Shown here piece after piece: positions 17,582 through 26,362 of a DNA stretch of 42,612 bases. The translations under genes were made by a program, and so were the position numbers. This DNA is from Bacillota bacterium (GTDB taxonomy: Bacteria > Bacillota > Clostridia > Acetivibrionales > DSM-1351), in NCBI GenBank assembly GCA_023416275.1, contig JAEZIB010000130.1, positions 1-42,612 on the forward strand, written 5' to 3'. Numbering within the stretch: position 1 is the stretch's first letter; each line of letters begins with the position of its first letter. Below the pieces are notes generated by a model, which saw only the letters and a list, made by a program, of their open reading frames with translations, did not search any database and had not been told where the DNA came from.

Positions 17582-17803
17582 TATAACGAGGCGTTTAAAT
17601 GTTCTCTACTATTTATAATTGGTGAGTATCGCTTTTTAGGTTGTTAGAATATTTCCTCTCTCGCTTACATACGGCTAATGTAATAGCTTGAAAATAAAGT
17701 ATGTACGAACAAGGTGCATTTTCGAGCAACAAAAACCACAAGTGTTTTTTGACGGTGTATAAATATTTGTACAATCGAAAAATTTTATTTTGAATCTAGG
17801 TAT
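17582..17803. repeat. R3 repeat, unit 3, with a complete nested R2
   Basis: Starts TATAACGAGGCG and ends TTGAATCTAGG, continuous with unit 4. At the same place as in unit 2 it carries an R2 element (17685-17755), here with both hairpins and the trailing TTTTTTGACGG. The unit is 222 bases against 150 for the uninterrupted unit 1. Confidence 0.8.
17685..17755. repeat. Complete R2 element nested in R3 unit 3
   Basis: Stem 1 is AGCTTGAAAAT with ATTTTCGAGC, where one pair is a T-G wobble, an intermediate between the two swapped forms seen elsewhere. Stem 2 is CAC-AA-GTG inside AACAAAAACCACAAGTGTTT. Confidence 0.75.
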
Positions 17804-17954
17804 TATAACGAGGCAAGAAAATGTTTCCTACTATTTATAGTTGGTGGATATCGTTTAAATTTTAAGATGGTGAGAGTATCTCTAACCTCGCTTACATACC
17901 GCTGATGTAATGAAATTTATCTACAATCGAAAAAATTTGAATCTAGGCGTTATA
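17804..17954. repeat. R3 repeat, unit 4, adjoining the hisS T-box leader
   Basis: Starts TATAACGAGGC and ends TTTGAATCTAGGCGTTATA. Like unit 1 it has no R2 insert and is about 150 bases long. It ends roughly 15 bases before the first T-box stem; its terminal repeat contains the string TATAAT, but no matching -35 is seen at the right distance. Confidence 0.8.
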
Positions 17955-17964
17955 ATATGTTAAA

Positions 17965-18219
17965 TACTGCTAAAGACCTTAAAAGGGAGAGTATTCAGTA
18001 ATTGTTATTTCAGGGAAAGCTGCCTTGGACTGTGAGCAGCTCATAGCTAAGCTGAAGAAAGACACCCTCTTGGAGATAAATCTCCGTGGTTGATGAGTAA
18101 AACTCATCCGTTTTCTGCGTTAAAGATTTTAAGTAGGTTCTATATTTAATAGAGTAATTAGGGTGGCACCGCGGGAAGTTTCCTCTCGTCCCTTGCTGGG
18201 ATTGGGGGATTTTTTATTT
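17965..18219 (+). promoter_or_regulatory. T-box leader controlling hisS
   Basis: A tRNA-sensing attenuator. Stem I begins GGGAGAGTATTCAG, with the AGTA bulge at 17990-17993, and closes with CTGAAGAAAGACACCCTC. The T-box sequence AGGGTGGCACCGCGG is at 18160-18174. A competing terminator (TCCTCTCGTCCC, TTGC, TGGGATTGGGGGATTTTTT) ends near 18218. The specifier region reads GACAC at 18061-18065. This can be read as GAC (Asp) followed by the purine usually found after the specifier, or as CAC (His); the genes downstream are hisS and then aspS. Uncharged tRNA would favour readthrough into hisS. Confidence 0.95.
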
Positions 18220-18283
18220 TGATGTATCTTTACATTGTTCCTTTGAAATTTTTAAAATTATATATATGATAGGAGTTGTAATA

Positions 18284-19600
18284 ATGACAAAGCAGATAAT
18301 TACGCCTTCAATACTACCGGGCTTTATGGAGCTTTTACCTGCAGACCAGATTGTATTTAATGATATGCTTGATACAATCAAGAAGAACTATGAAAAATAC
18401 GGGTTTATACCTGTTGATACGCCTATGATTGAAAAGTCAGAAGTACTGTTGGCAAAGGGTGGCGGAGAGACTGAGAAACAAATATATAGGTTTAATAAGG
18501 GTGATAATGATTTATCCTTAAGATTTGATTTGACTGTTCCTTTAGCAAGATTTGTTGCACAGCATTTCGGAGAATTAATCTTTCCTTTTAAGAGATACCA
18601 TATCGGCAAGGTGTTCAGAGGTGAAAAGCCACAAAAGGGAAGATTCAGAGAATTTTATCAATGTGATATAGATATTATAGGAAATGAAAGCTTAAGTGTT
18701 ATAAATGATGCAGAGATATTAAGTGTTATTTATTCTACTTTTAAGGCTCTTGGTTTTGACGATTTTACCATAAGAATTAATAATAGAAAGATATTAAATG
18801 GCTTTTTTGAGAGCCTAAAGGTTTCTGATAAGGCAGAGGTTCTGAGGACTATTGATAAACTTGAGAAGATAGGAAATGAAGCTGTATCAGCAGAACTCAA
18901 GGAAATTGGTCTTTCTGATGAAGATGCTAATAGTGTCTTAAGATTTGTTGGTATTAAAGGCAGTTGCAGTGATATTTTAATGAGCTTAAGAGAATTAGAA
19001 ATAGAAAATGAGACCTTTGTAGAAGGTGTGAAGGAGCTTGAAGCAGTACTTAATTATATAGCTTCCTTTAAAGTGCCAGCAGCTAATTATACTGTGGATT
19101 TGACTATAGCAAGAGGCTTGGATTACTATACTGGTACAATTTATGAAACTATATTAAACCAATATCCTTCTATTGGAAGTGTTTGTTCTGGTGGTAGATA
19201 TGACAATCTCGCACAGAATTATACAAACAAGAAGCTTCCTGGCGTTGGAATATCTATCGGACTTACAAGACTCTTTTACCAGCTCAGAGCTGCAGGGGTA
19301 ATAGGTGAGACAAAGAAAGCCACACCTTCAAAAATATTGGTAATTCCAATGCAGGAAACTATGGCTCAGTCATTGGAAATTTCAACAAAATTAAGAGAAG
19401 CCGATATACCTACAGAGATTTATTTCAATGAAGGAAAAATGGGAAAGAAATTCTCTTATGCAGACAAGCTGGGTATTCCTTATGTAATAGTTGTTGGTGA
19501 GGATGAAGTGAAGTTAGGCAAGTTTAAACTAAAGAATATGGAAACAGGCGAACAAGATGAGCTTGAATTAGAACAGATTATTGAGAAGCTGAAAAGCTGA
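18284..19600 (+). CDS. hisS: Histidyl-tRNA synthetase
   Basis: A 438-residue class II synthetase that charges tRNA-His. Class II motif 2 lies near residue 110 (FPFKRYHIGKVFRGEKPQKG, then RFREFYQCDIDIIG). The two histidine-specific blocks are present: ARGLDYYTGTIYE near 280 and CSGGRYDNLAQNY near 305-317. The C-terminal anticodon-binding domain follows (ILVIPMQETMAQSLEIS). These active-site blocks argue for a true synthetase rather than the regulatory paralogue HisZ. The ATG at 18284 is chosen, nine bases after AGGAG at 18271; an in-frame ATG at 18266 lies upstream of that site. Expression is governed by the T-box leader. aspS follows after 384 bases with its own likely promoter. Confidence 0.95.
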   Translation: MTKQIITPSILPGFMELLPADQIVFNDMLDTIKKNYEKYGFIPVDTPMIEKSEVLLAKGGGETEKQIYRFNKGDNDLSLRFDLTVPLARFVAQHFGELIFPFKRYHIGKVFRGEKPQKGRFREFYQCDIDIIGNESLSVINDAEILSVIYSTFKALGFDDFTIRINNRKILNGFFESLKVSDKAEVLRTIDKLEKIGNEAVSAELKEIGLSDEDANSVLRFVGIKGSCSDILMSLRELEIENETFVEGVKELEAVLNYIASFKVPAANYTVDLTIARGLDYYTGTIYETILNQYPSIGSVCSGGRYDNLAQNYTNKKLPGVGISIGLTRLFYQLRAAGVIGETKKATPSKILVIPMQETMAQSLEISTKLREADIPTEIYFNEGKMGKKFSYADKLGIPYVIVVGEDEVKLGKFKLKNMETGEQDELELEQIIEKLKS

Positions 19601-19984
19601 TAAAGATTTGTTAAAGCTACAAAAGGTTTATCAAGGCTCACAGCTTTGTAGTTAATTTGAGAACATTGAATAGTTTGGTTGTATTTTGGTAAGTATAGCG
19701 TAATATCTTATACAGTTTCGTCAGTGGTATTAGCATTTTCTAGATTTATTATTAGAATAAGATTTTGGTCTCAAAATATTATGATGTGTGTGTGGCAATA
19801 GAAAAAATGCTGGTATTGTGTATAACAAATAAGCAAAAAATTCTGCTAGGCAATTTTTAGTAATATATACTATTACATAGACATGTTATTTTTACTATAA
19901 AGGATGGTATAATTACAAAATTAATTAGCAGACATGTTAAGTACATTAAATAAACCGCAAAATGCGGATATGGAGGTATAAAAA
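19601..19984. other. Intergenic region between hisS and aspS with candidate aspS promoter
   Basis: About 384 bases. An extended -10 element, TGGTATAAT (19905-19913), lies roughly 70 bases before aspS, with no good -35. A small hairpin CCGCAAAATGCGG sits near 19954, just before the ribosome site. I see no second T-box and no strong terminator after hisS, so read-through from the hisS leader remains possible. Confidence 0.5.
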
Positions 19985-21766
19985 ATGGGTGAATCAATTT
20001 ATGGACTTAAAAGAAGTCACAAGTGTACTGAGCTAGGTACAGAAAATATTGGGGAAACAGTAACAGTAATGGGATGGGTTCAAAAACAGAGAAATCTGGG
20101 AAGCCTTGTTTTTGTCGACTTGAGAGATAGATCAGGCATATTGCAGATTGTGTTTACAGATAAAGATGGAGAAATGTTTGAAAAATCAAAAACTATCAGA
20201 AGTGAATTTGTCCTTGCTGTTGTGGGTACAGTTTCTGCAAGAGCACCTGAGGCTGTTAATAAAAAAATGGCAACTGGTGGTATAGAAATTACTGCAAAGG
20301 AACTAAGAATACTGAGTACCGCTGAAACTCCTCCAATTTATATTGAGGAGAACTTAGATGCTAACGAAATGACAAGATTAAAATACAGATATTTGGATTT
20401 AAGACGACCTGACATGCAGAGGAATTTCATATTAAGACACAGAGTTGCAAAGGTTGCACGTGACTATTATGATGAAAATGGCTTCTTAGAGGTAGAAACA
20501 CCAATTCTTATTAAAAGTACTCCCGAAGGAGCTAGAGATTACCTCGTTCCGAGCAGAGTTCATGAGGGTAAGTTCTTTGCACTGCCACAGTCACCACAGC
20601 TTTACAAGCAGCTTCTTATGGTTTCTGGCTTTGATAGATACTTCCAAATAGCAAAATGCTTTAGAGATGAAGACCTTAGAGCAGACAGGCAGCCTGAATT
20701 TACACAAATAGATATTGAGATGTCCTTTGTAAATGTTGATGATGTTATTACTTGTAATGAGGGCTTTATAAAAAGAGCTTTTAAGGAAGCATTAGGTGTT
20801 GAGCTTGAAACTCCATTTATAAGGATGCCATATGCTGAAGCAATGGAGAGATTTGGATCAGATAAGCCCGATATCCGTTTTGGAATGGAGCTTGTAAATA
20901 TGTCTGATTTAGTTGCAGACTGTGGCTTTAAAGTGTTTACTGATGCTGTTGCTTCGGGCGGTAGTGTCAGAGCTATTAATGCAAAAGGCTGTTCAAAATT
21001 CAGCAGAAAAGAAATTGATGCATTAGTTGAGGTTGTTAAAACATATAAGGCAAAAGGGATGGCTTGGATTTCAATAGGGGCTGATAATGAGATTAAATCC
21101 TCCTTTGCAAAGTTTATGACTGAGGAAGAAATGAAGCTATTACTTGAAAGAGCTGATGCACAACCAGGGGACTTAATTTGCTTTGTTGCTGATAAAACCA
21201 ATATTGTTTTTGATGCATTGGGACAGTTGAGACTTGAAGTTGCAAGAAGACTCAATATATTGAATCCAGATGAATTTAAATTCTTGTGGGTAACTGAATT
21301 CCCTCTATTCGAATATGATGAAGAAGAAAACCGTTATGCAGCGAAGCATCATCCATTTACTTGCCCGATGGATGAGGATTTGGAATTACTTGATACAGAT
21401 CCTGGTAAAGTACGTGCTAAAGCATATGACATAGTATTAAATGGTGTTGAATTGGGTGGAGGAAGTATTAGAATTCATATACAGGAATTACAGGCAAAAA
21501 TGCTGGAAATGCTTGGATTTACTGAGGAAGATGCAAATAGAAAATTCGGATTCCTTCTCAATGCTTTTAGATATGGAACTCCTCCTCATGGTGGAATGGC
21601 CTTTGGTTTGGATAGAATGATTATGTTAATGGCAAAGACCGATAGTATCAGAGATGTAATAGCATTTCCAAAGGTGCAAAATTCATCATCACCTATGGAT
21701 AATGCGCCAGATATAGTTGATGAAGGACAATTGGAAGAACTTCACATAAGAATAGTTAAGGAATAA
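19985..21766 (+). CDS. aspS: Aspartyl-tRNA synthetase
   Basis: A 593-residue class IIb synthetase that charges tRNA-Asp (and tRNA-Asn if the organism is of the non-discriminating kind, which the sequence does not decide). The N-terminal OB-fold anticodon-binding domain shows VTVMGWVQKQRNLGSLVFVDLRDRSG with the usual RDRSG end. Motif 2 reads FRDEDLRADRQPEFTQIDIEMSF near 220-243. The bacterial insertion (GAD) domain covers roughly 290-420. The C-terminal GVELGGGSIRIH and TPPHGGMAFGLDRMIMLM (motif 3) are intact near 490 and 550. GGAGG precedes the ATG by seven bases. Typical bacterial length; position after hisS is common in Firmicutes. Confidence 0.97.
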   Translation: MGESIYGLKRSHKCTELGTENIGETVTVMGWVQKQRNLGSLVFVDLRDRSGILQIVFTDKDGEMFEKSKTIRSEFVLAVVGTVSARAPEAVNKKMATGGIEITAKELRILSTAETPPIYIEENLDANEMTRLKYRYLDLRRPDMQRNFILRHRVAKVARDYYDENGFLEVETPILIKSTPEGARDYLVPSRVHEGKFFALPQSPQLYKQLLMVSGFDRYFQIAKCFRDEDLRADRQPEFTQIDIEMSFVNVDDVITCNEGFIKRAFKEALGVELETPFIRMPYAEAMERFGSDKPDIRFGMELVNMSDLVADCGFKVFTDAVASGGSVRAINAKGCSKFSRKEIDALVEVVKTYKAKGMAWISIGADNEIKSSFAKFMTEEEMKLLLERADAQPGDLICFVADKTNIVFDALGQLRLEVARRLNILNPDEFKFLWVTEFPLFEYDEEENRYAAKHHPFTCPMDEDLELLDTDPGKVRAKAYDIVLNGVELGGGSIRIHIQELQAKMLEMLGFTEEDANRKFGFLLNAFRYGTPPHGGMAFGLDRMIMLMAKTDSIRDVIAFPKVQNSSSPMDNAPDIVDEGQLEELHIRIVKE

Positions 21767-21873
21767 ATGATATAATATTAAATAGATAACAAAGCATTTA
21801 TATTTATCAATATGTTTATAAAAAAATTAAGTTTATTAAGCAATTACAAAATATAGTTGGGGTTAGGTAGAGA

Positions 21874-24800
21874 ATGAAAAAGTTTTATTATGTTGGGTTA
21901 GATGTAGGTTCGACTACTGTAAAAATAGTGGTTATTGACAATAATAACAATATCCTTTATTCAAAATATCAAAGGCATTATTCTGATATAAGGAAAACCA
22001 TTTTTGAAGTGATGGATGAAACTTGTGAACAGTTTATTGAGGACGAATGTACTGTCATGATAACAGGTTCGGGAGGTTTACTTGTCTCTCAGTGGCTAGA
22101 CCTAGATTTTATTCAAGAGGTTATTGCTGGTTCTGAGGCTGTTCAAAGGCTTATTCCTAAGACAGATGTTGCTATAGAGTTGGGTGGAGAAGATGCTAAG
22201 ATAACCTATTTTAAAGGAGGTCTTGAGCAGAGAATGAATGGTACTTGTGCAGGAGGTACAGGTTCATTTATTGATCAGATGGCGTCTCTGTTGCAGACTG
22301 ATGCAACGGGGCTTAATGAGCTTGCAAAAGGAAGCAGAGTCATATACCCTATTGCGGCAAGATGTGGCGTGTTTGCAAAAACTGATATTCAACCATTATT
22401 AAATGAGGGAGCAGCCAAAGAGGACATTGCCGCTTCGGTTTTTCAGTCTGTTGTAAATCAAACTATCAGCGGTCTGGCATGTGGTAAGCCAATAAAGGGC
22501 AATATTGCATTTTTGGGAGGACCACTTTATTTTCTATCTGAACTCAGAAAAAGATTTGAGATTACACTAAATCTAAAACCGGAGGAAGTAGTTTTTCCGG
22601 ATAATTCTCAGATTTTTGTTGCAATTGGAGCTGCTCTTTCATCGAAAGAGTGTAAGTCTATAACTTTTAAAAAATTAAAAGAAAATTTACCTAGAATAAA
22701 TACAGTTTCAGTTCATGAAGTTGAAAGGCTTAGTCCTCTCTTTAAAAATCAGAAGGAGCTTGATGAATTTAGGGCAAGACATGGTAAGGCTTCAATTAAA
22801 ACAAAGTCTCTTACAGACTATAAAGGGGATTGCTTTTTCGGAATTGACGCAGGTTCAACAACTACAAAAGCAGTTTTGATTAATACAGAAGGAGAATTGC
22901 TTTATTCTTATTATGGAAGCAATCAAGGCAGCCCATTAAATTCTTCGATTAAAATACTGAAGGATATTTATTCAAAATTACCTTCAGAGGCCAGAATTGT
23001 TAACTCAACGGTTACAGGCTATGGCGAGGGCTTAATTAAAGCTGCACTGGGTGTTGATATTGGAGAAATAGAAACAATAGCTCACTACAAAGCGGCTGAC
23101 TTTTTTCTGCCTGGAGTAGATTTTATTCTTGATATAGGCGGACAGGATATGAAATGCCTAAAAATTAAGGATGGTATTATTGACAGCATAATGCTTAATG
23201 AGGCATGTTCATCAGGCTGTGGTTCATTTATTGAGACCTTTGCAAAATCCTTGAATTCAACTGTTGAAGAATTTGCCTCTCAGGCATTGTTGGCAGAAAA
23301 GCCTGTTGATTTGGGCTCACGCTGTACTGTTTTTATGAATTCAAGAGTAAAGCAGGCTCAAAAAGAAGGTGCGCAGGTAGGAGATATTTCTGCCGGATTG
23401 TCTTATTCGGTAGTAAAAAATGCGCTGCTTAAGGTTATAAAAATTCGTGATCCTAAGGATATGGGCGAAAAGATTATTGTTCAAGGCGGAACTTTTCTAA
23501 ATGATGCAGTTTTGAGAAGCTTTGAACTAATTTCAGAAAGAGAAGCAATTAGACCAAATATAGCAGGGCTGATGGGTGCTTTTGGTGCAGCTCTTATTGC
23601 AAAAGAGCGGTATGAGGGAACGAAGTCAACTTTATTAACTAAGGAAAATATTGGTGATTTTGAATACAACACTGAGCTGCAAAGATGTAAATTCTGTAAT
23701 AATAGCTGTCTGCTCACTATAAATCAGTTTAACGATGGAAGCCGGTTTGTTTCAGGTAATAGATGCGAAAGAGGCGCAGGGATAGAAATTAATAATGAGG
23801 ATGTGCCTGATTTATATGAATACAAATATAAGAGAATTTTCGGGTATAGGCAAAAAAATGATATTGAATATACAAGAGGAACAGTTGGCATACCGCGTGT
23901 TCTAAACATGTATGAAAACTATCCCTTCTGGTTTACATTTTTTAATCAGCTGAAGTTTAGAGTTGAGCTTTCGCCCAGGTCTTCAAAGAAAATTTATGAG
24001 TTGGGTATTGAAACCATGCCATCTGAATCGGTTTGCTATCCTGCAAAGCTTGTTCATGGTCATATAATGAGTCTGATAAACAAGAAGGTCAATTTTATAT
24101 TTTATCCTTGTATACCATATGAAATGCTTGAAGATGAGGGCGCAGACAATCATTACAATTGCCCAATAGTAACTTCATATCCTGAAGTTATTAAAAATAA
24201 CATGGATGTATTAAAGACAAATGATATAAAGTTCTTTAAACCATTCCTGCCGTATGATAACAAGGTTAAGCTAAAAACCAGGCTTTATCAGGTTTTGGGG
24301 AAAGAATTCAATATATCTAAGTCTGAAATAGATGCTGCAGTTGATAAGGCATGGGCTGAGGATGAAAATGCAAAAAATGATATAAGGAAAAAGGGAGAGG
24401 AAACCCTGAAGTATATCAGAGAAAATGGCAGAAAAGGCATTGTATTGGCAGGAAGGCCCTACCATATAGATCCTGAGATTAATCATGGAATTCCTCAGAT
24501 AATAAAATCTCATGGGTTTGCAGTGCTTACTGAGGATTCAATATCCCATTTAGGAATTACCGAAAGACCCCTAAGAGTTGTTGATCAGTGGAAATATCAT
24601 TCTAGACTGTATGCTGCTGCAAATATAGTAAGTGAATATCCTGAACTAGAGATGATTCAGTTAAATTCATTTGGATGTGGCTTGGATGCTGTTACAACTG
24701 ATCAGGTGCAAGAAATATTAAAAGCAAATGACAATATATATACTGTTTTAAAGATAGATGAGGGAAATAATCTAGGAGCTGCAAGAATCAGAATCAGATC

Positions 24801-26160
24801 CTTGGTTGCTGCAATTGAGGAAAGAGACAGGAAAGAAGTAAAGCATCATAAGAAACACAGCAGTTTTGAAAAAATTATATTCACAAAAGAAATGAAGGAA
24901 AAGCATACTATACTTGCACCGCAGATGTCACCGATACATTTTCAATTTCTTGAGCCTGCCTTCAGAACTGCAGGCTATAATGTAGAGGTGCTGCCGGAGG
25001 TCAATACTGCTGCAGTTGAGGATGGACTAAAGTATGTCAATAATGATGCCTGCTATCCTTCTATAATTGTAGTTGGACAGATAATACATGCTTTAAAATC
25101 CGGAAAGTACGATTTGAACAACACTACTGTCTTAATTACACAGACTGGTGGGGGCTGTCGTGCTACAAATTATATTGGATTCTTGAGAAAAGCATTAGTG
25201 GAAGCTGGTATGCATCAAGTACCTGTTTTATCTCTTAATGCATCGGGCTTGGAAAGTCAGCCTGGGTTTAAGATATCACTAAAGCTTATTGATTTGGCTT
25301 TGAAGGCTCTTGTATATGGCGATCTCCTTATGAGAGTTTTGTATAGAGTACGTCCATATGAAAAGATACCGGGTTCTGCTAATGAGCTTTATCAAAAGTG
25401 GGTTCAGGTATGTATTGCCTCTATTTGTGAAAATAAGAGAGGCAGCTTTAAAAAGAACATTAAGAGCATCATAAAGGAATTTGACGAATTGGAGCTTAAC
25501 GACATTATTAAGCCTAGAGTTGGGCTTGTTGGTGAGATTTTGGTAAAGTTCCATCCTGATGCAAATAACAATGTGGTTGATGTTATAGAGGCAGAAGGAG
25601 CAGAGGCAGTAATGCCTGATTTAATTGACTTCTTCCTGTATTGTGCATATGATGCCAATTTTAAGTATAAAAGGTTATCTGGTACAATTAAAAACCTGAT
25701 AATTAATAACTCTGTTATAGCTGCTATTGAATGGTATAGGAGATATTTAAAAAAATACCTTCGCAAAAGTAAAAGGTTTGAGGCACCAAGCACCATTTAT
25801 CATTTAGCTGATTGTGCTTCTGAAATCCTTTCACTTGGAAACCAAACGGGAGAAGGTTGGTTCTTGACAGCTGAAATGATTGAGCTTATAAAGAGCGGTG
25901 CTGGAAATATAGTTTGTATGCAGCCTTTTGCTTGTCTGCCAAACCATGTTACAGGTAAAGGTATGATAAAGGAGCTTCGCAGAAGATATCCGCAGTCCAA
26001 TATAGTTGCTGTAGACTATGATCCGGGCGCAAGTGAAGTAAATCAATTGAACAGAATTAAACTGATGCTGTCTGTAGCCTTTAAGAATATAAAGGGTGAA
26101 AAGGATGAGCATAAAGAAGAAACTGTTGAGGTGAAAGTAGAAGAGAAGCAGGCAGAGTAG
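21874..26160 (+). CDS. 2-hydroxyacyl-CoA dehydratase activase-like giant protein
   Basis: A 1428-residue cytoplasmic protein joining two BadF/BadG/BcrA/BcrD-type ATPase domains with a dehydratase-like C-terminal half. Domain 1 starts YVGLDVGSTTVKIVV and has the activase iron-sulfur cysteines Cys125 (NGTCAGGTGSF) and Cys164 (AARCGVF), 39 residues apart. Domain 2 starts FFGIDAGSTTTKAVL near 323, with NEACSSGCGSFIE and GSRCTVFMNSR. A Cys-rich FCNNSCLLTI segment near 610 leads into the DUF2229 and HgdB-like regions (PSESVCYPAKLVHGH; NNDACYPSIIVVGQ). Known activases deliver an electron to radical dehydratases in an ATP-dependent way; the role of these large fused forms is not established. Complete frame, own ribosome site GGGGTTAGG, terminator downstream. 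Confidence 0.9.
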   Translation: MKKFYYVGLDVGSTTVKIVVIDNNNNILYSKYQRHYSDIRKTIFEVMDETCEQFIEDECTVMITGSGGLLVSQWLDLDFIQEVIAGSEAVQRLIPKTDVAIELGGEDAKITYFKGGLEQRMNGTCAGGTGSFIDQMASLLQTDATGLNELAKGSRVIYPIAARCGVFAKTDIQPLLNEGAAKEDIAASVFQSVVNQTISGLACGKPIKGNIAFLGGPLYFLSELRKRFEITLNLKPEEVVFPDNSQIFVAIGAALSSKECKSITFKKLKENLPRINTVSVHEVERLSPLFKNQKELDEFRARHGKASIKTKSLTDYKGDCFFGIDAGSTTTKAVLINTEGELLYSYYGSNQGSPLNSSIKILKDIYSKLPSEARIVNSTVTGYGEGLIKAALGVDIGEIETIAHYKAADFFLPGVDFILDIGGQDMKCLKIKDGIIDSIMLNEACSSGCGSFIETFAKSLNSTVEEFASQALLAEKPVDLGSRCTVFMNSRVKQAQKEGAQVGDISAGLSYSVVKNALLKVIKIRDPKDMGEKIIVQGGTFLNDAVLRSFELISEREAIRPNIAGLMGAFGAALIAKERYEGTKSTLLTKENIGDFEYNTELQRCKFCNNSCLLTINQFNDGSRFVSGNRCERGAGIEINNEDVPDLYEYKYKRIFGYRQKNDIEYTRGTVGIPRVLNMYENYPFWFTFFNQLKFRVELSPRSSKKIYELGIETMPSESVCYPAKLVHGHIMSLINKKVNFIFYPCIPYEMLEDEGADNHYNCPIVTSYPEVIKNNMDVLKTNDIKFFKPFLPYDNKVKLKTRLYQVLGKEFNISKSEIDAAVDKAWAEDENAKNDIRKKGEETLKYIRENGRKGIVLAGRPYHIDPEINHGIPQIIKSHGFAVLTEDSISHLGITERPLRVVDQWKYHSRLYAAANIVSEYPELEMIQLNSFGCGLDAVTTDQVQEILKANDNIYTVLKIDEGNNLGAARIRIRSLVAAIEERDRKEVKHHKKHSSFEKIIFTKEMKEKHTILAPQMSPIHFQFLEPAFRTAGYNVEVLPEVNTAAVEDGLKYVNNDACYPSIIVVGQIIHALKSGKYDLNNTTVLITQTGGGCRATNYIGFLRKALVEAGMHQVPVLSLNASGLESQPGFKISLKLIDLALKALVYGDLLMRVLYRVRPYEKIPGSANELYQKWVQVCIASICENKRGSFKKNIKSIIKEFDELELNDIIKPRVGLVGEILVKFHPDANNNVVDVIEAEGAEAVMPDLIDFFLYCAYDANFKYKRLSGTIKNLIINNSVIAAIEWYRRYLKKYLRKSKRFEAPSTIYHLADCASEILSLGNQTGEGWFLTAEMIELIKSGAGNIVCMQPFACLPNHVTGKGMIKELRRRYPQSNIVAVDYDPGASEVNQLNRIKLMLSVAFKNIKGEKDEHKEETVEVKVEEKQAE

Positions 26161-26250
26161 GGAAAGTTGAAGGCAATAAGCTTCTTTAGTTGAAAAATAA
26201 CTAAAAAATACATTGAATAACAATATTAATGTAGTTCAATAAATAATATC

Positions 26251-26292
26251 AAAAACCCGCTTTGGCAGAAATCACTTACCAAAGCGGGTTTT
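26251..26292. terminator. Bidirectional intrinsic terminator
   Basis: AAAAACCCGCTTTGG (26251-26265) and CCAAAGCGGGTTTTT (26279-26293) are perfect 15-base arms with a 13-base loop. The A-run on one side and T-run on the other let it work for both the activase-like gene (+) and the histidine kinase gene (-). Confidence 0.95.
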
Positions 26293-26295
26293 TAC

Positions 26296-26362
26296 AATTA
26301 TTTCGGCAATAAACCATTGATAAGTTTGAACGCCGATAGATTTTGTTTGTGGGAAAGTTGAG
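26296..26362. repeat. R1 repeat, right half only
   Basis: Carries AATTATTTCGGCAATAAACC, CATTGATAAGTTTGAACGCC and GTGGGAAAGTTGAG, closely matching 5190-5254. The left half is missing. It lies exactly between the terminator and the stop codon of the histidine kinase gene (26363). Confidence 0.75.

Noticed and set aside
17951..17956. TATAAT at the end of R3 unit 4 as the hisS promoter
   Set aside because: No acceptable -35 lies 15-19 bases upstream; it is part of the repeat terminus. The pair at 17552-17580 is a better candidate.
18284..19600. HisZ, the regulatory paralogue of histidyl-tRNA synthetase
   Set aside because: The histidine-specific active-site blocks and C-terminal anticodon-binding domain are present, and a T-box leader precedes it, so HisS is the better call.
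20602..21255. 217-codon open frame antisense to aspS
   Set aside because: Shadow of the intact aspS; Ser-rich low-quality protein without motifs.
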